From Alviniconcha marisindica (lineage: Eukaryota > Mollusca > Gastropoda > Provannidae): DNA of 64,000 nucleotides. Positions 54,061-64,000 of the stretch are shown one piece after another. Position 1 is the first letter of the stretch, and each line of letters opens with the position of its first letter. The DNA lies in assembly GCA_018857735.1 (NCBI GenBank), contig JABMCL010000865.1, positions 124,001 to 188,000 of the forward strand, written 5' to 3'. The notes under the pieces were generated by a model that saw nothing but the letters and a program-made list of their open reading frames with translations, was not told the origin of the DNA and searched no databases. The position numbers were made by a program, and so were the translations under genes.

Positions 54061-55719
54061 GAAAAGGAATACTTTATTGTTTCAGATCCGAGGTCCTTGG
54101 AGTGCAGCCATACTGGTTTGCTCGAAACCAATGAAGAGCAGGCAAGTGTTGTAACTGCCACTTCTGCCACGCATGCACGCCTTATTCATCACATATCCGA
54201 CACAGACTGAGGGACACAAGAGGCAATGCTCAAGGCCATGTTTCTGTGACTTTCAAATGTCAAGTTTTAACAAAACACCATAAACTGACTGAAAAACAGC
54301 TGTGTTAACAAATATATAAAACATTTTTTTATTCAAGTCCTACCAACACAGCATATGATGCTTCTTCATTTGGTGTCTCTCAACACAGCTGAAGCCTATA
54401 TAAACATTGTACATGGGCAGACACTACAAAACAGTGGGACCTAAATGAATGCCCACAAGAAACACAGGCAAGCTGATTTTATGCCGAACACAATAACCGC
54501 CATTTTACCACAGGCAGCAACTCTGCCATGCATACAAGCCACTGGAGGCTAAAAGGATTCCAGCCAAACAGGAACTCAGTTTCTTGAACAGTTCATAATC
54601 AGCCAGAGTTCACTGAAGAAAAGTTACTGCTTGTGCATCAGCATGGCTCCTATTGGAAATCAGCACTGGAGTGCTCAAGGGTACCCAAAACGTTCTAAAA
54701 ATGCTTAAGGGTACCCAAAACATTGTAAAGCAATGCAAAACCACTTCAGACAAATCCCAACATGTCATCTACTCTCTTCACGAAGCAAAAGTTTTTGTTC
54801 AGGCAGCCATAAATGCAAAGGGGTCAGGTTTAGCTAAAAGAGTATCAGTGAACTTCAGTGTTAGTGTTCTTTCTAACCACACAAGGCATGCAACAGTGTA
54901 CAAAGACATACGAGGTGGATAAACCTAAGGCTCACTCTATGGAGAAATTGAACCAACAACCTTAATCTTCTTGGCAGCAACCAAGACTATGTATCTCACC
55001 GTCTGTGATGACACTGTATCTCACTGTCTGTGATGATACACCTGCACACTAAGTTTTGTGCAAAAGACTGAACAGTTTACAAGGTATATGTCATATTATA
55101 ATACCGAGAATTCAGACAGTGTGATCTTGACCTTGATGATAGCACCCAAAATATGTTTGCATGACAACCCACCTGCCTACCGATTTGCCTGCATACCAAG
55201 TCTGGTTACAAAAAGTTCATCAGTTGAAGGAACATTCCTTTGGGGTTCAAGGGTTCAAGCCATGTAACTATGATTTTGTTGATAGCAACATGGACTCTGC
55301 ATATCAGTCTATCTAGTTATGATAACCAGCATACCAAGCTTGGGGTGAAAAGGTTCAGTAGTTCAGAACATTTTGATTTAACTGTCAATTTTATGGGCCA
55401 TCCAACTCTGTGAACTTAACCTTCAAGATATAGACAGATAATAGATTTTTAATGCCCAATCAACCATGAGGGTTATATTAGGGTGAAATAGATTTTGTTG
55501 TAACACATCCTAAAAACAACCTTCAAAAAATCTACATATTACAACTAGTGCATTGTCAGTTAAAAACCTAGGGGGGAAAAAATTACATCTAAAATGTAAC
55601 AATTCTCCAAAAATATGTATCTCTTTCAAATAATCAAAGATTCAATCCAAAGGTACATCTTTGAACAACATCTCTCCTGGTTGCTCTAGTGATATGTGAA
55701 TTCTAAAATGCAGACAAGC
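54061..55719. other. Non-coding DNA with dispersed repeat segments
   Basis: No gene recognised. A 37-bp duplicate 'gtgctcaagggtacccaaaa' occurs near 54670 and 54705. 54955-55400 shows the 'ttgaccttgatgatagca' and 'cataccaag' dispersed repeat type. Confidence 0.5.
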
Positions 55720-56139
55720 ACAGTTCCAGCAATGTCTGCAGTCTGAGATCCAGACAAGGGCTGCTCTGTCAATTTCTGCAATTTTAGATTAAGTCAAGGG
55801 TTGCTCTGATAATTTCTACAATTACAGATTAAGTCCAGGGTTGCTCCGATAATTTCTGCAATTACAGATTAAGTCAAAGGTTGCTCAATCAATTTCTGCA
55901 ATTACAAATTAGGACACAGGCTGCTCTATCAATTTCTGCCCATACAGATTAAGTCAAGCGCTGCTGTATCAATTTATGCAATTACAGGTTAAGTCAAGGG
56001 TTGCTGTATCAATTTATTTAACTACAGATTAAGTCAAGGGTTGCTCTATCAATTTATTTAACTACAGATTAAGTCAAGGGTTGCTCTATCAATTTCTATT
56101 ACAGATTAAGTCAAGGGTTGCTCTATCAATTTCTGCAAT
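55720..56139. repeat. 40-bp minisatellite
   Basis: Unit 'acagattaagtcaagggttg' plus 'ctctatcaatttctgcaatt' (40 bp) repeats about ten times, grading directly into the next array. Confidence 0.88.
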
Positions 56140-57235
56140 TACAAATTGTATCCTTTCAAATGATACCCACAATGCCTCAAGTATGGTCTGTATCCATTCA
56201 AATGATGCACACAATGCCTCAAGTACAGTCTGTATCGTTGACTGGGTGCAAAACACCAAGTTACTTACTTACTTAGTCTGTATCCATTCAAACGATACAT
56301 ACAATGCGTCAAGTACAATCTGTATCCATACAAATGGTGTAAGCTTTGCCTCAAGCACAGTTGTATCTATACAAATGATGCATTCCTTGCCTCAAGTACA
56401 GTCTGTATCCATACAAACAGTGTACATGTTGCCTCAAGCACATCTGAATCCTTATAAACGGTGCATGCATTGCCTGAAGTATGGTCTGTATCCATACAAA
56501 CAGTGCACGCATTGCCTCAAGTATGGTCTGTATCCATATAAATGGTGCACACATTGCCTCAAGCTCAGTTTGTATCCATACAAATGGTGCATACATTGCC
56601 TCAACTATGGTCTGTATCCATACAAATGGTGCACATGTTGACTCAAGTATAGTCTGTATCCATACAAATGGTGCACACGTTGACTCAAGTATAGTCTGTA
56701 TCCATACAAATGTGCACGCATTGCCTAAGTACGGTCTGTATCATTACAAATGGTGCATGCGTTGCCTCAAGTACATTCTGTAGCCATACAGCCTCAAGTA
56801 TGGTCTGTATCCATCAAATGGTGCCTGCATTGCCTCAGGTATGGTCTATATCCATACAAATGGTGCACGTGTTGCCTCCAGTATGGTCTGTATCCATACA
56901 AATGGTGCATGTGTTGCCTCTAGTATGGTCTGTGTCCATACAAATGGTGCACATTGCCTCAAGCACAGTCTGTATCCAAACACATGGTACAGGTGTTGCC
57001 TCAAGTACAGTCTGTATCCATACAAATGGTGTGTTGCCTCAAGAACAGTCTGTATTCATACAAAAGGTGCATGTTTTGCCTCAAGTACTGTCTGTATCCA
57101 TAAAAATGGTGCACACACTGCCTCAGGTACAGTCTGTATCCATACAGCTGGTGCACACATTGCCTTAAATACATGGCGTATGTTGCCTCGAGTACAGTCT
57201 GCATCCACACAATGGTGCACAGACCACACTAGAAA
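56140..57235. repeat. 42-bp minisatellite (14-codon period)
   Basis: Unit 'gcctcaagtatggtctgtat' plus 'ccatacaaatggtgcacaca' plus 'tt' (42 bp) recurs about 25 times. Since 42 is a multiple of three, frames remain open (one of ~186 codons, another of ~100 codons reading VCIHTNGAH repeats) on both strands. No gene context supports translation. Confidence 0.9.
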
Positions 57236-57850
57236 GAATGCATGGGCCATGCAAAAGTAAGACAGGCCCTAATGACATTGCCTCAAATACAGGCAGCATC
57301 TGGATGGACCACACAATAAGACGGACCCTAGTGGTGTTGCCTCAAATACGGTATCTGTATGGACCACACAAAAATAAGAGAGACTACATTCAGTACCTGT
57401 ACAGACCACACAAGAATTACACGGACTACATTCAGTACCTGTACGGACCATGCAAGAAGAAGATGGACCCTAGTGGTTTTGCCTCAAGTACAGTCAGTAT
57501 CTCTATGGACCATACAAGAATAAGATGGACCCTAGTGGTGTCACCTCAAATGCGGTCAGTATGTGCACAGACCACACAACAGTAAGACAGATTCTAGATG
57601 GCCATGGTGTCGCTGCAAGTAGTGAGGATCTACACAAATGGTGCCTTAACCACACAAAAATAAAACGGGCCCTAGTGGGCTATGGTGCTGCTTCAAGCAC
57701 AGTTGGTATCGGTACAAACGGTGCACAGACCACACAAGACTAAGGCTGACCCTAGTGGGCCATGGAGCTGCATCAAGTACAGTCAGTATCTGTATAAATG
57801 GTGCATGGACCACACAAGAACAAGCAAGGTTCCAGGCGAGATCAAAAGAT
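57236..57850. repeat. Expanded units (42, ~62 and 80 bp) of the same minisatellite family
   Basis: The block 'tcaagtacagtcagtatctg' and 'acaaatggtgca' derives from the 42-bp unit. Here it is interleaved with 'gaccacacaagaataagatg' and then also 'accctagtgggccatgg', giving units near 42, 62 and 80 bp in order along the sequence. Confidence 0.85.
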
Positions 57851-58205
57851 CTAGAGGAGGGAGGTGGAGCTGGACCTTCAAGTTAGCTCAGAAGAGATCA
57901 TGAGTAGGGAGGTGGAGTTGGGCTGCGAAAGTTGGACTTCTTTCGCTTCGAGTTGTTCCTCAACAGCGGTGCAACGGACACTGTCCTTGTGACTCTGCCC
58001 AAGCACGGCAGTTGAAACAGCAATTGCGCAGTGCACTGTCGCTGGGCAATGGCAAGGGGACACCGCCTTAACACTTCCATTGTTCTGGCGGCGGTCCACG
58101 GTCTCTCCAGTCTTTTTCGGGTGATATCCACGGTCAAGCTTTCACTCTTTCATCCCCTTCCCCCCTGTCCCCGTCCCTAATAAGCCATCTTGCTTCTGTG
58201 GACGT
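57851..58205. other. Unique segment interrupting the minisatellite
   Basis: A GC-richer non-repeat insert between 80-bp repeat units, with 'gaggtggagctggacc' and 'gaggtggagttgggc' near its start. Two overlapping minus-strand frames (73 and 79 codons) have no recognised family. Near its end 'ccgtccctaataa...cttctgtggac' is shared with about 58945-58976. Confidence 0.5.
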
Positions 58206-58470
58206 AAAGCAAAATGTACTACAAGAACAAGACGGACCCTCAGTGGCCACGGTGCTGCTGCAAGTAGTCGGTATCTGCACAAATGGTGCACAGTCCACAC
58301 AAGACTAAGGCTGACCTTAGTGGGCCATGGAGCTGCGTCAGTACAGTCGGTATCTGTACAAATGGTGCATGGACCACCACACAAGAACAAGACAGACCCT
58401 CAGTGGCCATGGTGCTGCTGCAAGTAGTTGGTATTTGTACAAATGGTGCACAGACCATGCAAGACTAAGG
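58206..58470. repeat. 80-bp minisatellite units, continued
   Basis: Three further units with 'accctcagtggccatggtgc', 'gtcggtatctgtacaaatgg' and 'cacacaagactaaggctgac'. Confidence 0.85.
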
Positions 58471-58499
58471 CTAAGGCTAAGATGAGCAAATCTGACAAG

Positions 58500-58718
58500 A
58501 AGGTTAATATTTATGCAGTGATTCCAACAAAAATATTTGGGACTGCCATCTGAAAGGGAACAATGACACAATGAGATATTGTGCTGAACCCTACATGATG
58601 TGAAGCAATGCAGCAAACAAAGAACCAATGTGATGTGATGTAGCCTACAGCATCAAATAAGCCTAGCAGCAGCATTCTGTACCCTCTCCAGCTTTTCAAA
58701 GGCCCACTTGGCAGACAT
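58500..58718 (-). mobile_element. LINE reverse-transcriptase fragment, decayed
   Basis: Minus strand 58718-58654 encodes MSAKWAFEKLERVQNAAARL followed by I. LERVQNAAARL is a hallmark of the C-terminal region of CR1/L2/Rex-type reverse transcriptases (usually LQRVQNAAARL). A stop follows at once, then a decayed 'ITxxHW' trace. Only a small fragment remains; the edge at 58500 is approximate. Confidence 0.72.
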
Positions 58719-60854
58719 CTCTTTGGTCATTTCTAATATTCAAACAGCGGACTATTCGCACCCAAATCTTCAGTGATTTGCCATTAAAGCATGTCCCCCT
58801 CTTTTCATTATTGCAACTAGGATCAGATGTGTTCCACAGTATCTGCTGATGGTCCGACAGGGCAATAAAAACATCCATCTCATCCTCAGCAGTGGGAGCA
58901 GAGCTCAGGAGCTGTGTGAAAGTCGAGGTGGGCATCCTGGGCTCCCGTCCCTAATAAACCTACGGTTTCTGTGGACACTTCAACCAACCTCAGTGGTGGG
59001 AGTTTCTTCTTCCCTTTTACGCAGGTCGAGACTCCTCGCAGGAAATGATGGACGACGACCCAGTCACATAATAAAATCGGAGTAGCTAACAGGTGGTCAG
59101 CTTCAGCGACTTTGCCAAGATTTCACACAACCCAACTTGCAACGCAACTACAATGAAGAAAGGCACTGGCAAAGGCTTGATGAAGTGGTCAAAGGTATTT
59201 AGCCAAACGATTATGTTACGTTTCAGGCATGAACTTTGCAAGCTCATGTCACCCGATAAACAAAGCTAAAGAGGTGGCGCATAACCAAAAGGCCAGCTGT
59301 GGTACTTGAAAATAAAACCAATGGAGTATTTTAAAGAAGCATCCTCGAGTTATATTTTAAGTTCTTTTGCCTGTTGGTGAAAGGCTGGCCTTCTGGAACA
59401 AACCATATTTTGAACAGGCTAATTCTGCTAATGGCTTCATTTCATCACATCTTCCTGTGTTTCACGGTTGGTACAATCCACTTTACAAACATGCTGAGGG
59501 TTAATTATGTTAATTACTATGTGCAGCAGTATGCCAAAGTAAGGGAGCAGTTTGATTCAGAGCTGTTTTTTTCTATATTTTTGCTCTGAGACTGCCAAAG
59601 AGGCCATGCTTCAACCACCACCACAGCCCTCTTTTCGTGTAGTCAGGGAGAACAACTGTAGTTTCTACACAAACGCAAGCTGCCTATGGCCTTTTCCAGG
59701 ACGTCAGAGGGTAAATCATCACAGTACTTTCAAACCGTTCCCCTCCCATGAACAACGGTTTGTTTGTTTTTTCAACCGTTGCCAGTGTGCTAATTTTCTT
59801 GCCTCTTCCTGGAAGATGTACCAGATCCTTCACCAGTCTCCCCACCCACTGCTCATGGTCTTCAGCCAGCCAACTCCTTCAGCACGCTTGTTTTTTTAAA
59901 AACAATTCTGCATCCTCCTCAGCATTTTCTTGTCCCGTTTGTAGACAGTCGTCCTCTCACCTTATCTCAGTTTCCATTTCCCAGTGATGCCTGAGGCGTT
60001 ATATTTATGAGGTAGGTCTGTTCAACAAAGAGAAGCTGTAGCACACTACTGTGAGTACAAGCAAAGACAAGCATATTTTTATGACCATTTCTATTCCTCT
60101 CTAAAGTTCTGAACTCTTACAGAATTAGAAATCAAAATGAGTACATGAACTAGTTTCTTTTTCTTTTTTCCCACTGTCGTGATGATCCAGCACTATCTGC
60201 AAATAACTGATGTGCAAGAAGAACGTGCCCCAAAACTGCGATTTAACTGGGTAACTGTATGTCCATCACATTCTGATTCACAATTTTGCCATTGTGCAGT
60301 ACCAGTAGTTTCCTAAAGCTTCTCATCTCAGTATGTTATCCCTTAGTCAAATTATGTACTCTGCAAACAGAATACCTTCCGAGCAGGACAAGACAAAACA
60401 AAAGTAACACCTTTCATACTTCAAACACACACCAACACTAGTTCACTTTATTTCATTGCTTAACACAACTTCAGATGTAAAAATTCACTATACTACAGCA
60501 GCAATGGACAATTTTTTTTTAATCAACTCTTTTCTTTGCTTTGCAGTTGCACTTGTCAGGAGTGGAGTCTATATCAAAAACGTCTAGAGGAAAAATCCAA
60601 ACGTTTTATTGTATCTACTATCATCTGACCATTTCATCTTACTTTTGTGCATGTAAACCACTTTTATTCTAAACATATCAACTACTGAATACATTTAGCT
60701 AAAGCATGTCCACAGAGGCTTCGATTTTTTTTAAACTCAATTAAAAAACTCAACAAAGAAATACTGTGTAATCCTATCACCGTCAACATCATTAAAAAAA
60801 CAACTAAAAAATGGATAGCTTTTAGTACTGTAGACAAATATAAAAGGAAAAATT
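58719..60854. other. Non-coding DNA, no gene recognised
   Basis: A minus-strand frame of 79 codons (58935-58696) and a plus-strand frame of 115 codons (59552-59899) have no recognised family and no clear splice context. Confidence 0.45.
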
Positions 60855-60995
60855 TCTTTGACGTTCAATATTGATCAAAACATACTTTTGCTTTGACAAA
60901 TATGCTTTCCATAACAGGATGAAAAAAACTTTCAATATAAATCAAAACACACTCTTGCTTTGACAAATGCACTTTCCTTAACTGGATGAAAGTTG
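60855..60995. repeat. ~70-bp tandem duplication
   Basis: 'ttgatcaaaacatacttttg' and 'ctttgacaaatatgctttcc' recur as 'aaatcaaaacacactcttg' and 'ctttgacaaatgcactttcc', followed in both by 'ggatgaaa'. Confidence 0.8.
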
Positions 60996-62799
60996 GGGGA
61001 GGGGGGGGTGGGGGGGAAAGCAGATGTACTCATCATTAAAAGTCAAACGGTGAGTGGATCAAACAGATGTGACCATTATATTGCCGTTTAACCATAAACA
61101 ATCACCCATTCACTCGTACACATCTGCACCCATGTAAACTTCATGTGGAAAGGGCAAAGCTGTGCTTTTTAAACCAGCGACCAAACAGCAACAGAAGCTG
61201 CAGAAAGCCTTAACCATCCTACAGAAATGCAGCGCCCATTTCCGACAGTGGCAAGACACCATGATGTGCTGTGAACACTTGTTTGTTTTTTGATGCACCA
61301 ATGCCTTTTCCAGATGAAGCCAAACATATTAAACAACTCAAGACATAATAGTAAAAACAACAACTCAGAAAACAGCATCATTTTGTTTTATTCGATATTG
61401 ATCTCCCCCTCCCCCACCCCCTTACATAAAGAAGACAAAACTGATGTACTTTCACATTACTGCAAATGGTTTTATTCAAAGAATCAAACAAAGTGAATCT
61501 CTCTAAAATGAACATGGAACACAAAAGCTGTTGAAGAAGTCCTTCAAAATGTGAAATATCAAGACCACGTTAAAAAATCTGATCATGCAACACAAGGAAT
61601 ACTTTCAGTAGAATTAAGTAACTGATGAGAAATATGTTAAGACAACATAAAAAGAAATATTTTTTAGCCAGGATATCTATATTTACAAAGACGAAGGAAA
61701 CATAACGATAATTATTATGTTGACTTAAATGTACTGTACAAGACAGGCTTGATTTGATGTTTTTTTTATTATTCATTTATGAACACCACAATGAACACTT
61801 TCTTTCATACAAAAACTCAGAACTCCAAGGAGTAGTACTTTGTGGCATTTGAATGGAAATCCCACAACAGTTGACTCCCATTAACTAAAATCTGCACCAA
61901 TGTAAAACTGCGCATCTTTTACCATCTGCCTAGTGATGATATCCCGATGGCAGTGTCATAATCTGTTCTCAGCAATGGGTTCAAGACAGTCAGAGCCTTT
62001 CTCAACTACAACACAACACTGTGGAGCTGTTCAAACCATTGTTTTTGAAGCAGAGACAAAACATCATCACCAAAGCTATTACACGCATCCACCAAATTCA
62101 GCTCGGACCATCGCTTCTGACTCCAAATGCCAGCTTCGTCTTCACCGCGCTGTGAGTGCAGGGCACAACTTTTCCAAACTTAGAGAAACTGACGACGATC
62201 TTTGAAGAACGGGATCGGCTCGCATCTTAAAACAGAACCAACGGCAAAACTGAGAGACAATGGTTTACTGATGTGCCTACATTTGCTGAAAAATAAAGAA
62301 GAGTGGGGTAAACTCAGACACAGACAGTAAAGTAGACAGATAACTGGATTTAGCAATGCAACAAAAACCTAGTGTGGTGGAAGTACTTTAAAACAAGTAA
62401 ACACCTGCACAAATCAGAATGCTCTGTCAGAACCTTGGGCCCAGTTGTATAACAAGCTTCCAATTCAAATGGCTGTAATAAGCCAGCTAAATTTGCATCA
62501 CACTCTAATTCTAGTTATCAGCAAGAATTCAAAGCACATGCCACCCTGAGCAGTGCGACTGGCAGAAGTCTGCTAGCACAATCATACGACCAGTTGTAAA
62601 AGAGATAATGGGGGTTGTGCCTTGCAATTCTTCCATTCAATGTAACACAGAGATCTTTGCTTTAATGAAGTGTATATGGCCACCAAATCAGTGCCACGGG
62701 TGAAATTTGCGACAACTGTCTAACAGCAACAAAAAGACAGAGTCAACGAATGTACAGGGTTCAGTAAATGAGGCATGAACAAGCATGAAGAAAACAAAA
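60996..62799. other. Non-coding DNA with one unidentified open frame
   Basis: G-rich run at about 60991-61016. An open frame at 61933-62205 (90 codons, ends HNFSKLRETDDDL before TGA) has somewhat higher GC than its surroundings but no recognised family. It could be an exon, a repeat remnant or chance. Confidence 0.4.
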
Positions 62800-62901
62800 G
62801 TAACAGGGGAGATGGTTTGGAGCTAAAAAGTATGTAACAGGGGAGATGGCTTGGAGCTAAACAGTATGTAACAGGGGAGATGGCTTGGAGCTAAAAAGTA
62901 T
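62800..62901. repeat. 34-bp tandem repeat, 3 copies
   Basis: Three copies of 'gtaacaggggagatggcttg' plus 'gagctaaaaagtat' (34 bp), differing at two positions. Confidence 0.95.
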
Positions 62902-63569
62902 GTATTAAAAATACATGATGCTGGACGAAGGGAATCCCAGGACCAACACAACAAAATTCTGAAAACAATTCTTAAGTATATCAATGAAGTCAAAATCAAC
63001 ATTACTAAGGTAGGTCCTGCTGCATGCTGCCTTGGAAAGGCTTAGAAGTACTCAGACTTGGAGCCCATCCAACAGAACCAGCAGGAATGTGGTCAGAATG
63101 CATCATGCAACACTTGTAACCAACCTTCCAGTGTTCTTTTGAAGAACCCTCTAATTCACCAATTAGGCAGGCTTACAAACCTAAGATGTGGGTCATGCAA
63201 CTGGGCCCAGATATCAAACACAAAAAAAGCATCTGCCAGTGCTACTTGTGATTACATCAGACATTTTGTATGGACTGTGAAGGAACTTTTCTTTTTTAAA
63301 TTCTAAAGCCAACTTACCTAATTGGATTCATGGAGTATTCTGAACACCATGACTTTGCACGTAAGTAAATGTATGTAAAATGCAAAAGAACATATGACTG
63401 CCAGTCTGGCATGAGGGTGGTAGTGGTACAGACAGACAATCAATTTTATGTAAGACATTAACTGCACACAACAAGAGCAAAACAAAGATGATGGCGACAC
63501 AAGATGATGAGGACAGCAGATAATGACTGGACTGGACCACACTGACCCAAGCAGGTAAAGGAGGCTGCC
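62902..63569. other. Non-coding DNA, nothing recognised
   Basis: AT-rich, with no repeat array or gene seen. A plus-strand frame of 82 codons near 63058 has no known family. Confidence 0.45.
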
Positions 63570-63920
63570 TTTGGCATAGTCTTTGTGTCAAGCAGGAAAA
63601 CACTGACAGTGGCAGTGATGCTGAGATGCCTCTGGGATAAAATCCTTGTTTTGAGCAGAACACTGACAGTGGCAGTGAGGACATGCCTCTGGGATAAAAT
63701 CCTTGTTTTGAGCAGAACACCAACAGTGCCAATGAGGAGGGCATGCCTTTGGGATAAAATCCTTCTGCCAAGCAGAAGAACCTTGACAGTGGCACTAAGG
63801 AGGACATGCCTTTGAGATAAAATCCTTCTGCCAAAGAGAACTATGACAGTGGCAGTGAGGACATGCCTTTGGGATAAAATCCTTCTGCCAAGCAGAACAA
63901 TGACAGTGCCAGTGAGAACT
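63570..63920. repeat. ~57-63-bp minisatellite, 6 copies
   Basis: Unit 'tttgggataaaatccttctg' plus 'ccaagcagaac' plus 'tgacagtggcagtgaggaca' recurs six times with small indels. Confidence 0.9.
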
Positions 63921-64000
63921 ACAGTCGGACAGGACAGAGATTGAAAGCTAACCCCTTTCCAGGTCAGTCATCTCAAACCTGCCTGGGTACCAGTCCAAAA

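Noticed and set aside
56081..57260. Frames of 100-186 codons reading as 14-residue repeats
   Set aside because: Consequence of a 42-bp repeat period. There is no start context, signal peptide or exon structure.
1..64000. Prokaryotic systems, CRISPR arrays, phage or plasmid modules
   Set aside because: Regularly spaced repeats here are tandem minisatellites without unique spacers of constant size, and the genes are intron-containing animal genes.

Overview
The window is non-viral, animal-type genomic DNA. It is AT-rich, genes are split by short introns with GT/AG borders, and it is crowded with (CA)n microsatellites, minisatellites, tRNA-derived SINEs and decayed LINE ends. The dispersed 'cataccaagtttg'-type repeats and the SINE tails (a ...gctttgag... 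core, then a ...tataaat... end) suggest a marine mollusc, probably a gastropod. That placement is inference; no marker sequence fixes the species.

Two protein genes are well supported, lying tail to tail. (1) NOB1, plus strand, 4824-11421, eight exons, about 415 residues: the PIN-domain endonuclease of small-subunit rRNA maturation, with its acidic linker, C4 zinc ribbon and C-terminal tail. (2) A ZCCHC14/ZCCHC2-family gene, minus strand, ATG at 45170 and stop at 25383, thirteen coding exons. All exon junctions join in phase to give about 1141 residues: the family N-terminal domain, a PX domain, a SAM domain, a long Ser/Pro/Gln-rich region and a terminal CCHC zinc knuckle. The vertebrate relatives are RNA-binding adaptors that recruit TENT4 poly(A) polymerases.

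Layout. 1-4.4 kb: non-coding, with a degenerate repeat cluster. 4.4-4.8 kb: NOB1 promoter. 4.8-11.4 kb: NOB1. 11.4-25.4 kb: non-coding, with a 210-bp duplication and five further tandem arrays; part may be the long 3' UTR of the minus-strand gene. 25.4-45.2 kb: the ZCCHC gene, whose introns hold two foldbacks and a ~300-bp tandem array. 45.2-64 kb: no recognisable gene, but many minisatellites (27, 34, 40, 42-80, 50 and ~57 bp units), a full-length tRNA-type SINE and two LINE reverse-transcriptase tail fragments.

The two genes have no known joint function. NOB1 works in ribosome biogenesis and the ZCCHC gene probably in mRNA tail control. No operon, CRISPR array, phage or new enzymatic system was found. 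The points most worth checking are a one-base frame conflict in NOB1 exon 4, a tandem copy of the NOB1 exon 2 end carrying its own splice donor, three intronic foldbacks, and a minisatellite that grows from 42- to 80-bp units.
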